Positions 63,013 to 64,000 of a stretch of DNA of 64,000 bases are shown here, in pieces. A program made the translations under genes and the position numbers. The stretch is taken from contig CM073886.1 of the NCBI GenBank assembly GCA_037176705.1, forward strand, positions 19,825,501 through 19,889,500, written 5' to 3'. This DNA comes from Molossus alvarezi. Lineage: Eukaryota; Chordata; Mammalia; Chiroptera; Molossidae. The notes under the pieces were generated by a model. The model was not told where the DNA came from and ran no database searches. It was given only the letters and a program-made list of their open reading frames with translations. Every line of letters begins with the position of its first letter. The first letter of the stretch is position 1.

Positions 63013-64000
63013 GCTATGAGTTGTTTGAGCTTGGGAAAACATGCCTACAATCTCTGGAAATCTTTTCTTCTCCTTCTTCACATGGGAGAAACCTGCTAGA
63101 GATGCCTCAGTATTAAATGAGAAAACACTTTTTTTAGAAACAGATGCCTGGTGCTTGGAAATGCTGAATAAACATTTATCTTCATCATTATCATTTACGG
63201 CATATGTCTTTAGATTGGTCTTGATTTAGTAATTTGGCCTAAATGAAAAAAGAAATGCTTACTGCTTCTTGTCTTTTCTGCTTTTCCTTTCCATCTCCCC
63301 TCACCTCATCCATAAAGTTGTATTTTCTTCATTTCCTTATTTTCTGTTCCGCTGATGTACCAACAAAACATCATCCTCATTTCATTCAGATATTGCATCA
63401 TTATCATGTTCTTAATGATCATCTTCCCCAATTTTTGGCACCAGGAAGGAAGAAGGATTTGACTAGGGAAATCATCTTGGTGGTATGCCAAAATTTTAAT
63501 CACTGGGAAGAAACTGGCAGTGATCAGAGTCTCCAGGAAAGCACACCTGCAACACAGGTGACAAGGACAGGATTCCACTTAGTAACAAGGACTGAGGTGG
63601 GGCTGGGACCCAAGTGTGGAAGTCAAATTCAAAGATGAAAAATGGCAGACGGCCCCATCTTCCTACCGCTTGATAGATCCAAACAGCTAGGTCTCACTTG
63701 AGGCGGCCGCCTGATGTATTAGGCCACATTTCTTAGCATGCATTCCTCCTGAATGAATAGTTCTCAGCTTTAAATCAATGGCTTTAAAGAAAATAGACAT
63801 TTCCAAAAGAACAAAATAGCTCGCAGCTTCCCTCTCCCCTCCTCACCCTACACAAAGTCAGAGAACCACGCTGCAGCCTCTGTCTGCTGCTCAGAATTAC
63901 TCAACTACCTTCTAAATTATAAAAGGGAAATCTTCCCCACCAACTGTTCGTGGAAGGGCCAGGATGCACAGTGTTGCAAAACTGTGGCAAAAATGTAAAC
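63013..64000. other. Unassigned to window end, includes NotI palindrome
   Basis: No repeats recognised with confidence. The perfect 12-bp palindrome AGGCGGCCGCCT (63701-63712) holds a NotI site in otherwise moderate-GC sequence. 63640-63820 is even in composition and may be part of a conserved element. The 131-codon frame at 63243-63638 has no known domain. Confidence 0.4.

Noticed and set aside
63243..63638. 131-codon plus-strand frame
   Set aside because: No domain, no splice or promoter evidence; length is expected by chance in 64 kb.

Overview
The window is non-coding mammalian DNA, and the organism is almost certainly a bat. The key evidence is 13 copies of a tRNA-derived SINE of the VES type (head GGCTCAGTGGTTGAGCG-like, B box GGTTCGATTCC-like, CT-rich body, A-rich tail), a family known from bats. 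The background is the usual eutherian mix: many MIR and L2 fragments, old L1 and HAL1-like 3-prime ends, MaLR/ERVL-type and class I-type LTRs, hAT-type DNA transposons and microsatellites. I read all sequence by eye, so repeat family names are recognition-level calls. Subfamily names and strands of the oldest fragments are the least certain.

I found no convincing protein-coding gene, rRNA, tRNA gene or CRISPR array. Every open frame is short or lies in repeats. The most coding-like item is a 62-base segment at 8283-8344 with plausible splice signals on both sides, given at low confidence. The window therefore looks like a gene desert or the interior of a very long intron.

Layout. 0-4 kb: MIR, VES, L2 and L1 fragments. 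6.8-7.7 kb: a plus-strand solo LTR. 8.9-15.1 kb: nested transposons (L1 in an LTR-like element, VES in a hAT element, MIR in a HAL1-like element) and an unidentified A-tailed insertion with target-site duplications. 15.9-16.15 kb: a small CpG-rich patch. 17-20 kb: L2 and MIR, plus an L1 with an inverted 5-prime part. 20.6-23.5 kb: repeat-free candidate regulatory DNA. 25.4-27.1 kb: a 1.66-kb CA/CT-type array grown inside an old LTR-like element, with higher-order repeat structure. 28.9-29.9 kb: repeat-free DNA rich in homeodomain- and POU-like motifs. 32.2-35.7 kb: five VES SINEs with another repeat-free block between them. 37.6-38.3 kb: an L1 ORF2 relic. 39.2-40.5 kb: LTR, L2, VES and hAT. 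40.5-41.4 kb: the most striking repeat-free, regulatory-looking block. 42-48.6 kb: an ERVL-type LTR, a GA-rich tract and large L1 relics, one carrying a younger L1. 53.3-54.9 kb and 55.8-56.4 kb: L1 fragments. 56.9-57.5 kb: another strong candidate conserved block. 58-63 kb: MIR copies, a trinucleotide tract seeded in a MIR tail, and a perfect 14-bp inverted repeat.

If the window has a function, it is most likely long-range cis-regulation. Several repeat-free blocks of 0.35-1 kb carry dense TAATTA, ATGCAAA, ATGCATTA and similar motifs, set in otherwise repeat-rich DNA. That pattern is typical of developmental-gene deserts. Conservation itself cannot be judged from one sequence, so these blocks are inference. 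No undescribed protein or RNA system is visible.
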